Shown piece after piece: positions 42,680 through 49,839 of a stretch of DNA of 64,000 nt. A model generated the notes under the pieces. That model had not been told where the DNA came from. It did not search any database and worked only from the letters and a program-made list of their open reading frames with translations. The stretch comes from UBA12481 sp012523435. Lineage in GTDB: Bacteria > Bacteroidota > Bacteroidia > Bacteroidales > UBA12481. The stretch lies in assembly GCA_028686135.1 (NCBI GenBank), contig JAQUCP010000005.1, positions 1-64,000 on the forward strand. Reading direction: 5' to 3'. The position numbers and the translations under genes were made by a program. How positions within the stretch are numbered: the first letter of the stretch is position 1; each line of letters opens with the position of its first letter.

Positions 42680-43355
42680 GCGCGTTTGGCGACGATTTCT
42701 TTTTACCCGTTCCGAAATGCTTGGTGTGATTAGCCTGGCTGCAGCGATCATCCTGATCCGTGTTTTTGCAGTTGCTATTCCTCTGGCCACGATTGAGCCC
42801 CCTGATCCAGAACTGCTCGAGGAGATTCAACAGCAGCTGCCTAAGGATCAGCCAACGTCAATGAACTCAAACCGTCAGTTACCAACTGCTACAGGTTCAA
42901 CGTTCGATGCTCCGGCGCGCCCAAAGTCATCACGCCAGCACAAGTCTGCCACAAAAAAGATTGTGGAGATCAATGGAGCTGACACAATTCTTTTGGAGGA
43001 GCTGACCGGTATTGGGCCATCTTTTGCCCGGCGGATTGCCAAGTATCGTAATATGCTGGGCGGATATATAGCAAAAGAGCAACTTCTTCAGGTTTATGGA
43101 ATGGATTCGGCACGTTATCAACAGTTTGTGGATGAGATTCGAATTGACACCTCACTAATCACCCGACTGAATGTTAACCTAGCTGCCTTCAAAGATTTAC
43201 TTCGTCATCCCTATCTTGATTTTGAACAGGTCAAAGCCATCTGTAATTACCGCGACCGTAAAGGGGGGATCGGAGAGCTTTCCGAACTCTGGACAGCAGG
43301 TGTTTTACCCGATTCGCTGCAAAAGTGGCTTGAGCCCTACCTGAAAACCCAGTGA
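42678..43355 (+). CDS. Membrane-anchored helix-hairpin-helix (ComEA-like) protein
   Basis: A 225-residue protein with one N-terminal transmembrane segment (about 15-37), a Pro/Gln-rich linker and a HhH region: VEINGADTILLEELTGIGPSFARRIAKYRNMLGGYIAKEQLL is the first pair and a second lies around FEQVKAICNYRDRKGGIGELSEL. The HhH motif binds DNA non-specifically. By analogy with ComEA it may act in DNA uptake, but no other competence genes are near. Confidence 0.8.
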   Translation: MRVWRRFLFTRSEMLGVISLAAAIILIRVFAVAIPLATIEPPDPELLEEIQQQLPKDQPTSMNSNRQLPTATGSTFDAPARPKSSRQHKSATKKIVEINGADTILLEELTGIGPSFARRIAKYRNMLGGYIAKEQLLQVYGMDSARYQQFVDEIRIDTSLITRLNVNLAAFKDLLRHPYLDFEQVKAICNYRDRKGGIGELSELWTAGVLPDSLQKWLEPYLKTQ

Positions 43356-43433
43356 AACTATTTTTTGTTTGGTAAAAATTTTCTTTCTTTGCAGTCCAAA
43401 ATTCATTTAGTAGACATAGTAACAGCATAGAAT

Positions 43434-43631
43434 ATGATCATCATTCCGGTAAAAGAAGGTGAAAACATCGAAAGAGCCCTGAAGAAGTTCAAGCGCAAAT
43501 TCGAAAAAACGGGTGTCGTTAAGGAACTTCGTGCACGGCAGGCCTTTACTAAGCCTTCAATCAGGCGGAGGCAGGAGCTTCTGCGGGCTGCTTACATCCA
43601 GAAGCTTCAGCAAGCCGAAGAGAACGAGTAA
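43434..43631 (+). CDS. rpsU: 30S ribosomal protein S21
   Basis: A 65-residue S21, basic and helical, with ERALKKFKRKFEKTGV and a charged C-terminus. It is a small-subunit protein near the anti-Shine-Dalgarno region. Its position before xerC, hpf and the tRNA-tuf block is the common Bacteroidota order. A near-consensus TTTG-N16-TTTCTTTG lies at 43364-43391. Confidence 0.95.
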   Translation: MIIIPVKEGENIERALKKFKRKFEKTGVVKELRARQAFTKPSIRRRQELLRAAYIQKLQQAEENE

Positions 43632-43708
43632 TTTTTTGGCGATTATCTCATCCGCCGAAACAATCTTTACATTTTCCCGTTATATTTATGTAAAGATTTC
43701 GGTTGATT

Positions 43709-44596
43709 ATGTATGACGCTGATTTGTTCTTGAGGTATCTTCACACCGAAAAACGCTTTTCCCCCAATACGCTTATTGCCTATCAAACTGATCTGAATCA
43801 GTTTAGTCATTTTTTGTCTGATGCCGGACAAGGACTGACCCTCTTATCTGCAACAACCCGATCCATTCGATCATGGGTGATTGCCTTGTTGGACAGTGGG
43901 ATTTCCCCGAGGAGTGTCAATCGCAAATTAACCACCTTGAGGCGGTTTTACCGCTATTTAATCGGGGAAGGCCTCATTAGCGTCAATCCGGCCGTATCCT
44001 TATCGGCTGTAAAAACCCAGAAGCATTTGCCTTCCTTTATGGATGAGAACTCCATGATTCTTCTAGCAGAAGGTATGGCTGGCGTAGATAATTACCAAGA
44101 TCTTTTACGGGTAGTTGTTATAGAGCTTCTTTATGGGACAGGTATGCGTTTAAGTGAGTTGATTGGTTTATTGGATCGTGACTTTGATGAAGTTCGTCAG
44201 CATGTCAAGGTATTAGGTAAGCGGCAGAAGGAGCGTTTGATTCCGGTTCCTGCCAAGTTGGCTGATCTGATCATTCATTATCGTCAGGTTCGGGATCAGG
44301 AGTTCGGGGAGTTGCAGGAGCCTCACCTTTTACTCACAATAAAGGGTAATCAGTTATATCCCAGGTTAGTATATCGAATTGTCAATGAAGCTCTGGGTTT
44401 GGTTACCACGGCTGGACAGCGGAGTCCACATGTATTACGACACACCTATGCCACGCATCTTTTAAATCAAGGCGCGGGGCTTAACGCTATCAAGGAGCTG
44501 CTTGGTCATGCCAGTTTAAGTGCCACGCAGGTCTATACTCACACCGGTTTTGAACAACTGAAACAGATTTACAACAAAGCTCATCCCAGAGCTTGA
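43709..44596 (+). CDS. xerC: Tyrosine recombinase XerC
   Basis: A 295-residue tyrosine recombinase of housekeeping size. The N-terminal SAM-like domain spans about 1-85. Catalytic residues are Arg in GTGMRLSEL, Lys in GKRQKER, HVLRHTYATHLL (His-x-x-Arg), the His in LLGHASLSATQVYTH and the nucleophile Tyr in the same stretch. It resolves chromosome dimers at dif with XerD. The ATG at 43709 is preferred to the TTG at 43703. There is no sign of a mobile element around it. Confidence 0.92.
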   Translation: MYDADLFLRYLHTEKRFSPNTLIAYQTDLNQFSHFLSDAGQGLTLLSATTRSIRSWVIALLDSGISPRSVNRKLTTLRRFYRYLIGEGLISVNPAVSLSAVKTQKHLPSFMDENSMILLAEGMAGVDNYQDLLRVVVIELLYGTGMRLSELIGLLDRDFDEVRQHVKVLGKRQKERLIPVPAKLADLIIHYRQVRDQEFGELQEPHLLLTIKGNQLYPRLVYRIVNEALGLVTTAGQRSPHVLRHTYATHLLNQGAGLNAIKELLGHASLSATQVYTHTGFEQLKQIYNKAHPRA

Positions 44597-44623
44597 ATCG
44601 AATTAATTTTTGGAGGATGTATT

Positions 44624-44923
44624 ATGAACATTAAGATTCAATCCGTTCGTTTCGATGCCGACCAGAAGCTGTTGGATTTTATCGATGAGAAAGTGAATAA
44701 GTTAAATCAATTCGATGATAAGATTATCGGAGCTGAAGTTTTCCTGCGGCTCGACAAGAGTGAGAATTTGGAAAACAAAGTGGCTGAGATCCGAATTAAT
44801 GTTTCGGGCACAGACTTGTTTGCCAAGAAACAATGTAAGAGCTTTGAAGAGGCCACAGACCTGACGGTTGAGGCGCTGCGACGCCAGCTGGTCAGGCATA
44901 AAGCCAAAAAAACGGATCGATAA
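44624..44923 (+). CDS. hpf: Ribosome hibernation-promoting factor, short form
   Basis: A 99-residue HPF/RaiA-type protein: MNIKIQSVRFDADQKLLDFIDEKVNKL, EVFLRLDKSEN, and LFAKKQCKSFEEATDLTVEALRRQL. It binds the decoding centre of the small subunit and inactivates ribosomes in slow growth. TGGAGGA precedes the start. The C-terminal domain of long HPF is absent. Confidence 0.93.
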   Translation: MNIKIQSVRFDADQKLLDFIDEKVNKLNQFDDKIIGAEVFLRLDKSENLENKVAEIRINVSGTDLFAKKQCKSFEEATDLTVEALRRQLVRHKAKKTDR

Positions 44924-44941
44924 AAAAATTGATATAAATGT

Positions 44942-44972
44942 TTTGATGTCTTAATTCTTTGCGCTACATTTG
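44942..44972 (+). promoter_or_regulatory. Promoter of the tRNA-tuf operon
   Basis: TTTG (44942-44945), a 19-base spacer and TACATTTG (44965-44972) match the Bacteroidota consensus exactly. Transcription would start about 50 bases upstream of the first tRNA and run through four tRNAs into tuf. Confidence 0.75.
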
Positions 44973-45030
44973 CAGACCCAAAACTGGCATTGGGTGAGTT
45001 CTTTAATAGAGTGTGAATTAAGACTGAATT

Positions 45031-45104
45031 GCCAATGTAGCTCAGTTGGCCAGAGCAGCTGATTTGTAATCAGCCGGCCGGGGGTTCGAATCCCTCCATT
45101 GGCT
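45031..45104 (+). tRNA. tRNA-Thr (anticodon TGT)
   Basis: Complete cloverleaf: acceptor GCCAATG/CATTGGC, D-stem GCTC/GAGC, anticodon stem GCTGA/TCAGC with loop TTTGTAA, and TTCGAAT T-loop. Discriminator T at 45104. CCA is not encoded. Confidence 0.95.
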
Positions 45105-45120
45105 CTGATTTAGTCCTATT

Positions 45121-45203
45121 GGGGAGATACCAAAGTGGCCAACTGGGGCAGACTGTAAATCTGTTGGCTTACGCCTTCGGAGGTTCGAATCCTCCTCTCC
45201 CCA
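45121..45203 (+). tRNA. tRNA-Tyr (anticodon GTA)
   Basis: Class II tRNA of 83 bases with a long variable arm. Acceptor GGGGAGA/TCTCCCC, loop CTGTAAA giving anticodon GTA, discriminator A. CCA is not encoded. Confidence 0.95.
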
Positions 45204-45211
45204 CAGCTTAA

Positions 45212-45283
45212 GCGGGAATAGCTCAGCGGTAGAGCATCAGCCTTCCAAGCTGAGGGTCGCGGGTTCGAATCTCGTTTCCCGCT
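45212..45283 (+). tRNA. tRNA-Gly (anticodon TCC)
   Basis: Acceptor GCGGGAA/TTCCCGC, anticodon stem TCAGC/GCTGA with loop CTTCCAA, standard T-arm. CCA is not encoded. Confidence 0.95.
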
Positions 45284-45289
45284 CGTAAA

Positions 45290-45362
<73 letters not shown>

Positions 45363-45421
45363 CAGATTTATTTATGTGTAACCATTTTTTACTAAAGTAA
45401 CGGAACAAAACAAAAGTAGCC

Positions 45422-46609
45422 ATGGCTAAAGAAAAATTTGAAAGGACAAAACCACATGTCAATATCGGTACAATTGGCCATGTTGACCATGGAAAGACTA
45501 CGCTGACTTCAGCTATTACGCTGGTTCTTAACAAGAAGGGTCTTGCTGATGTCAAGAGCTTCGATTCGATTGATAATGCTCCAGAAGAAAAGGAGAGGGG
45601 TATTACAATTAACACAGCTCACGTGGAATACCAGACCGATGCTCGCCATTATGCGCATGTTGACTGTCCTGGTCATGCCGACTATGTGAAGAACATGGTT
45701 ACTGGTGCTGCCCAGATGGATGGTGCCATTGTGGTTGTTGCCGGTACTGACGGTCCGATGCCGCAGACAAGGGAGCACATCCTTTTGGCCCGCCAGGTAA
45801 ACGTGCCAAGGATTGTGGTTTTCATCAATAAGTGTGATCAGGTTGACGATCCTGAATTGCTTGACTTGGTTGAGATGGAAGTCCGTGACTTACTCTCTTT
45901 CTACAAATATGATGGTGACAACACCCCGGTTATCCGTGGTTCAGCACTGGGTGCACTGAATGGTGAACCGCAGTGGGAAGCTAAAGTAGACGAACTGATG
46001 GAAGCCGTTGATACTTGGATCGAGCTGCCACAGCGTGATCGTGACAAGCCGTTCCTGATGCCGGTTGAAGACGTATTCTCCATTACTGGACGTGGAACTG
46101 TAGCTACTGGTCGTATCGAAGCTGGTATCATCCACACTGGTGATGAGATTCAGATCATTGGTCTAGGAGCTGAAGGTCGCAAATCAGTTGTTACGGGAGT
46201 TGAGATGTTCCGTAAGATTTTGGATCAGGGAGAAGCTGGTGACAACGTAGGACTGTTGTTACGTGGTGTTGATAAAGATGAGATTCGTCGCGGCCAGGTT
46301 ATTGCCAAGCCGGGAACCATCACTCCTCACACCCAGTTTAAGGCTCAGGTCTACATCTTGAAAAAGGAAGAAGGCGGTCGCCACACCCCGTTCCAGAACA
46401 AATACCGTCCGCAGTTCTATCTGCGTACGCTGGACGTAACGGGTGAGATTCACCTGCCCGAAGGTCGTGAAATGGTAATGCCGGGCGACAACCTGACCAT
46501 TACTGTTCAGCTGATTACTCCGGTTGCTATTGACCGTGGTCTCCAGTTTGCTATCCGTGAAGGTGGGCGAACGGTAGGTGCCGGCCAGGTTACCGAGATT
46601 ATTGAATAA
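45422..46609 (+). CDS. tuf: Elongation factor Tu
   Basis: A 395-residue EF-Tu, full length. G1 GHVDHGKTT, G3 DCPGHADYV, G4 NKCD, then the two beta-barrel domains with GRGTVATGRIEAG and FRKILDQGEAGDNVG. It carries aminoacyl-tRNA to the ribosome. It is co-transcribed with the four upstream tRNAs; tRNA-Trp, secE and nusG follow. Confidence 0.98.
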   Translation: MAKEKFERTKPHVNIGTIGHVDHGKTTLTSAITLVLNKKGLADVKSFDSIDNAPEEKERGITINTAHVEYQTDARHYAHVDCPGHADYVKNMVTGAAQMDGAIVVVAGTDGPMPQTREHILLARQVNVPRIVVFINKCDQVDDPELLDLVEMEVRDLLSFYKYDGDNTPVIRGSALGALNGEPQWEAKVDELMEAVDTWIELPQRDRDKPFLMPVEDVFSITGRGTVATGRIEAGIIHTGDEIQIIGLGAEGRKSVVTGVEMFRKILDQGEAGDNVGLLLRGVDKDEIRRGQVIAKPGTITPHTQFKAQVYILKKEEGGRHTPFQNKYRPQFYLRTLDVTGEIHLPEGREMVMPGDNLTITVQLITPVAIDRGLQFAIREGGRTVGAGQVTEIIE

Positions 46610-46625
46610 GAGGTTTATTAACATA

Positions 46626-46659
46626 GCACAATAATCCGGCCATGGCCGGATTATTGTGC
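46626..46659. repeat. 34-bp perfect palindrome after tuf
   Basis: GCACAATAATCCGGC and GCCGGATTATTGTGC form a perfect 15-bp stem around CATG (17 bp each side as DNA). There is no T-run, so it is either a terminator of an atypical type or an RNA processing site between tuf and tRNA-Trp. Confidence 0.7.
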
Positions 46660-46663
46660 GCTT

Positions 46664-46736
<73 letters not shown>

Positions 46737-46748
46737 CCTAGTGTTTAC

Positions 46749-46943
46749 ATGATGAAAATCAAATTATATCTTAAAGAAGCCTACGATGAGCTGGTACATA
46801 AGGTATCATGGCCTTCTTGGTCGGATCTTCAAAGTTCAGCTATCGTTGTTCTGGTCGCTTCACTGATCATAGCTCTGATTGTTCTGGTGATGGATGCTTC
46901 ATTCAGGAATCTGATGCGGCTGATTTACGGGTTGTTTTTCTAA
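46749..46943 (+). CDS. secE: Preprotein translocase subunit SecE
   Basis: A 64-residue single-helix SecE: an amphipathic N-terminal helix with EAYDELVHKVSWPSWSDLQ and one transmembrane segment (about 33-53). It stabilises SecY in the translocon. Met 46749 or 46752 could start. It precedes nusG as usual. Confidence 0.93.
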   Translation: MMKIKLYLKEAYDELVHKVSWPSWSDLQSSAIVVLVASLIIALIVLVMDASFRNLMRLIYGLFF

Positions 46944-46955
46944 AGGGGAATGGTA

Positions 46956-47504
46956 ATGAACCAGGGAGAAAAAAAGTGGTATGTCTTGCGGGCCATCGGA
47001 GGGAAGGAAAAGAAGGTCAAGGAGTATATTGAGAGCGAAATTGCTCATCATAACCTACAGGACTATATTACCCAGGTTCTGATTCCGACAGAGAAAATCT
47101 ACCAGATCAGAAACGGGGCACGTGTTTCAAAAGAGCGGAGCTATCTACCCGGGTATGTACTGATAGAAGCTATTCTGGTTGGTGAAGTGCCTCATATTTT
47201 AAAGAATGTACCCAATGTGATTGGCTTTCTTGGTGAAGAGCGGGGTGGGAATCCTGTACCAATGCGCCAATCGGAGATCAACAGGATTCTTGGCAAGGTT
47301 GATGAGCTGTCGGAAAGTGATGAGGAACTGGATGTTCCGTTTTTTGTGGGCGAAGCAGTTAAAGTTGTGGATGGCCCATTCAACAGTTTTTCCGGTATCA
47401 TCGAAGAGGTAAATCCGGATAAGAAGAAATTGAAAGTGATCGTTAAGATATTTGGACGAAAAACACCACTGGAACTAAGTTTTTTGCAGGTAGAAAAGGA
47501 ATAG
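46956..47504 (+). CDS. nusG: Transcription termination/antitermination factor NusG
   Basis: A 182-residue NusG: NGN domain (KKWYVLRAIGGKEKKVKEYIE, SYLPGYVLIEA, NVIGFLG) and a KOW domain near the C-terminus (GEAVKVVDGPFNSFSGIIEEV). It binds RNA polymerase and couples to Rho or the ribosome. The start at 46956 is chosen because AAGGGGAA then has normal spacing; it is too close to an ATG at 46950. Confidence 0.95.
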   Translation: MNQGEKKWYVLRAIGGKEKKVKEYIESEIAHHNLQDYITQVLIPTEKIYQIRNGARVSKERSYLPGYVLIEAILVGEVPHILKNVPNVIGFLGEERGGNPVPMRQSEINRILGKVDELSESDEELDVPFFVGEAVKVVDGPFNSFSGIIEEVNPDKKKLKVIVKIFGRKTPLELSFLQVEKE

Positions 47505-47511
47505 GGTTTTG

Positions 47512-47534
47512 CGGATATTGCTTCCAGATATCCG
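47512..47534. repeat. Hairpin in the rplK leader
   Basis: CGGATAT (47512-47518) and ATATCCG (47528-47534) form a 7-bp stem with a 9-base loop, 93 bases before rplK. No T-run follows. It may be a leader structure in the nusG-rplK gap; otherwise nothing is evident there. Confidence 0.35.
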
Positions 47535-47627
47535 ATTCAAATGCTTCCCCCTGTTTTCTCATAGGCTGATTTGTTACTAAGGCTCCTGCAAACAAGTTCA
47601 TATAATAAACATAGATCATAAACTAGT

Positions 47628-48065
47628 ATGGCAAAAGAAGTAACGGGAATCATCAAGTTGCAGATCCGGGGCGGGGCCGCAAACCCTTCGCCGCCAGTCG
47701 GACCGGCTTTGGGTGCCAAGGGAGTCAATATCATGGACTTCTGCAAGCAATTCAACGGTCGGACACAGGACAAAGCCGGAAAAATCATTCCCGTGGTGAT
47801 AACGGTTTATAGTGACAAGTCATTTGATTTTGTCACGAAAACCCCACCAGCCGCCGTTCAATTGTTGGAAGCGTCGAGCAGTAGCAAAGGCTCTTCCGAA
47901 CCCAACCGCTTAAAGGTTGGATCCGTAACCTGGGATCAGGTACGGACTATTGCCACTGATAAGATGGATGATCTTAATGCATTCACTATTGAGTCGGCGA
48001 TGAGAATGGTTGCAGGTACAGCACGGAGCATGGGAATAACTATCAAAGGTGATGTACCCTTTTAA
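47628..48065 (+). CDS. rplK: 50S ribosomal protein L11
   Basis: A 145-residue L11: KLQIRGGAANPSPPVGPALGAKGVNIMDFCKQFN (first part) and the C-terminal RNA-binding VRTIATDKMDDLNAFTIESAMRMVAGTARSMGI. It binds 23S rRNA at the GTPase centre. It starts the rplKAJL-rpoBC run. Confidence 0.97.
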   Translation: MAKEVTGIIKLQIRGGAANPSPPVGPALGAKGVNIMDFCKQFNGRTQDKAGKIIPVVITVYSDKSFDFVTKTPPAAVQLLEASSSSKGSSEPNRLKVGSVTWDQVRTIATDKMDDLNAFTIESAMRMVAGTARSMGITIKGDVPF

Positions 48066-48076
48066 TTTTATTAATC

Positions 48077-48772
48077 ATGGGTAAGTTAACCAAGAACAGA
48101 AAGTCCGTACTCGACAAGATCGAGCCGGCAAAATTGTATACCCTGCCTGAAGCATCGGCTCTTGTAAAAGAGATTACCACCACGAAATTCAATGCTTCGG
48201 TGGATCTGGATGTCAGGTTGGGCGTAGATCCCCGGAAGGCAAATCAAATGGTACGCGGTGTTGTGACACTACCTCATGGTACCGGTAAAGAGGTCAGGGT
48301 TCTTGCCCTGGTTACTCCGGACAAAGAGGCCGAAGCCCGTGAGGCTGGAGCTGACCATGTTGGATTGGACGACTTTGTCGAGAAGATCAAAGGTGGCTGG
48401 ACCGACATCGACGTGATCATTACTATGCCTTCCTGTATGGCAAAAATAGGACCGTTAGGCCGAATTCTTGGCCCACGTGGACTGATGCCGAACCCTAAGA
48501 CCGGAACCGTGACCATGGATGTTGGTAAGGCAATTACCGATGTCAAGAAAGGGAAAATCGATTTCAAGGTTGATAAATTCGGTATCATTCACGCTGCGAT
48601 TGGTAAAGTTTCTTTTGAGCCGGAGAAAATTGCGGAAAATGCCCGCGAATTGCTCTCATCAATTATGAAACTGAAACCATCGGCTGCTAAAGGTACCTAC
48701 GTAAGGAGCGTTTATCTCTCCAGTACTATGAGTCCCGGAATTCCAGTCGACCCTAGGTCAATTGAAGGTTAA
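48077..48772 (+). CDS. rplA: 50S ribosomal protein L1
   Basis: A 231-residue L1: SVDLDVRLGVDPRKANQMVRG, LPHGTGKEVRV, and the conserved MPKGPLGRILGPRGLMPNPKTGT region in its usual form (PLGRILGPRGLMPNPKTGT). It forms the L1 stalk, 11 bases after rplK. L1 commonly represses this operon; no leader mimic was recognised. Confidence 0.97.
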   Translation: MGKLTKNRKSVLDKIEPAKLYTLPEASALVKEITTTKFNASVDLDVRLGVDPRKANQMVRGVVTLPHGTGKEVRVLALVTPDKEAEAREAGADHVGLDDFVEKIKGGWTDIDVIITMPSCMAKIGPLGRILGPRGLMPNPKTGTVTMDVGKAITDVKKGKIDFKVDKFGIIHAAIGKVSFEPEKIAENARELLSSIMKLKPSAAKGTYVRSVYLSSTMSPGIPVDPRSIEG

Positions 48773-48795
48773 TTTAAAATGAGGCTGTAGAAATC

Positions 48796-49311
48796 ATGAA
48801 ACGAGAAGATAAAAACGCCATCATTGATCAACTCACCGAGGAAATTAATCAGGCTAAGCATTTCTATATCACTGATATCGGTGGATTGCATGCTGGAAAT
48901 ACGGTAGCACTGAGAAGGCTTTGCTTTAAGGAAGAAATTAAACTTCTGGTAGTGAAGAATACCCTGCTCAGAAAAGCACTGGAACGCGCCAATGGCGACT
49001 ATGAGGAACTGTATCCGGTTTTGGAAGGCCCAACAGCCATCATGATAACCGATACTGGCAACAAACCTGCTAAAATGATTCAGGGATTTCGTAAGAAATA
49101 CGATAAGCCGGTCCTCAAAGGTGCCTATGTTGAAGAATGTGTTTATGTTGGTGAAAACCTGATCGACACATTAATTGCCGTGAAAAGTCGTGACGAACTG
49201 CTGGCCGACCTGGTTGCTCTGCTCCAGTCGCCCATGCGTAATGTTCTGTCCCAACTGAATTCAGGTAAACATATTTTGGCAGGTGTTGTTAAAACCCTGT
49301 CTGAGAGATAG
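48796..49311 (+). CDS. rplJ: 50S ribosomal protein L10
   Basis: A 171-residue L10: N-terminal KREDKNAIIDQLTEEI, YITDIGGLHAGNTVALRRL and LLVVKNTLLRKALE. It anchors L7/L12 dimers on 23S rRNA. The C-terminal helix VLSQLNSGKHILAGVVKTL is the L12-binding part. Confidence 0.96.
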   Translation: MKREDKNAIIDQLTEEINQAKHFYITDIGGLHAGNTVALRRLCFKEEIKLLVVKNTLLRKALERANGDYEELYPVLEGPTAIMITDTGNKPAKMIQGFRKKYDKPVLKGAYVEECVYVGENLIDTLIAVKSRDELLADLVALLQSPMRNVLSQLNSGKHILAGVVKTLSER

Positions 49312-49354
49312 TTATAATTTATTGTTGAATCCATTTGTAAAATCATAAACAAAA

Positions 49355-49732
49355 ATGGCTGATTTAAAAAAGCTCGCTGAAGAACTGGTAAACCTCACCG
49401 TTAAGGAAGTCAATGAATTGGCTGATATCCTTAAAAATGACTATGGTATTGAACCCGCTGCTGCTGCAGTTGCTGTAGCCGGACCGGCTGCCGCAGGTGA
49501 TGGCCCGGCCGTTGCTGAACAGACCGAATTCGATGTGATCCTGAAAGCCCCGGGTGGTGCTAAACTGCAGATTGTGAAGTTGGTTAAGGAACTCACCGGT
49601 CTTGGACTGAAAGAAGCAAAAGAATTGGTGGATGCTGCTCCGAAAGCACTGAAGGAAAAAGTATCCAAGGAGGAAGCCGAAGCATTGAAATCGCAACTCG
49701 TTGAAGCAGGAGCAGAAGTTGAAATTAAGTAA
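49355..49732 (+). CDS. rplL: 50S ribosomal protein L7/L12
   Basis: A 125-residue L7/L12: N-terminal dimerisation region, an Ala/Gly-rich hinge (AAAAVAVAGPAAAGDG) and the C-terminal domain with KLQIVKLVKELTGLGLKEAKELVDAAPKALKE (central part). It recruits translation factors. A strong hairpin follows. Confidence 0.97.
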   Translation: MADLKKLAEELVNLTVKEVNELADILKNDYGIEPAAAAVAVAGPAAAGDGPAVAEQTEFDVILKAPGGAKLQIVKLVKELTGLGLKEAKELVDAAPKALKEKVSKEEAEALKSQLVEAGAEVEIK

Positions 49733-49762
49733 TACTGTCCCTCCATACCCTATTCTCAAGGT

Positions 49763-49790
49763 TTAGAATCCCGGTTCTCCGGGATTCTAA
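49763..49790 (+). terminator. Hairpin between rplL and rpoB, probable attenuator
   Basis: TTAGAATCCCGG and CCGGGATTCTAA form a perfect 12-bp stem with loop TTCT. Only short T-runs follow, so partial termination is likely, as known in the rplL-rpoB gap of other bacteria, which lowers polymerase subunit expression relative to ribosomal proteins. Confidence 0.55.
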
Positions 49791-49839
49791 GCCTTTGCTG
49801 TTGTTTTAATTCCTGTGTTTATTAACTCTTCCCTGGTCA

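Noticed and set aside
43709..44596. Tyrosine recombinase as a sign of an integrated element
   Set aside because: Its length, motifs and conserved position between rpsU and hpf mark it as housekeeping XerC, with no flanking direct repeats or cargo, even though tRNAs are nearby.
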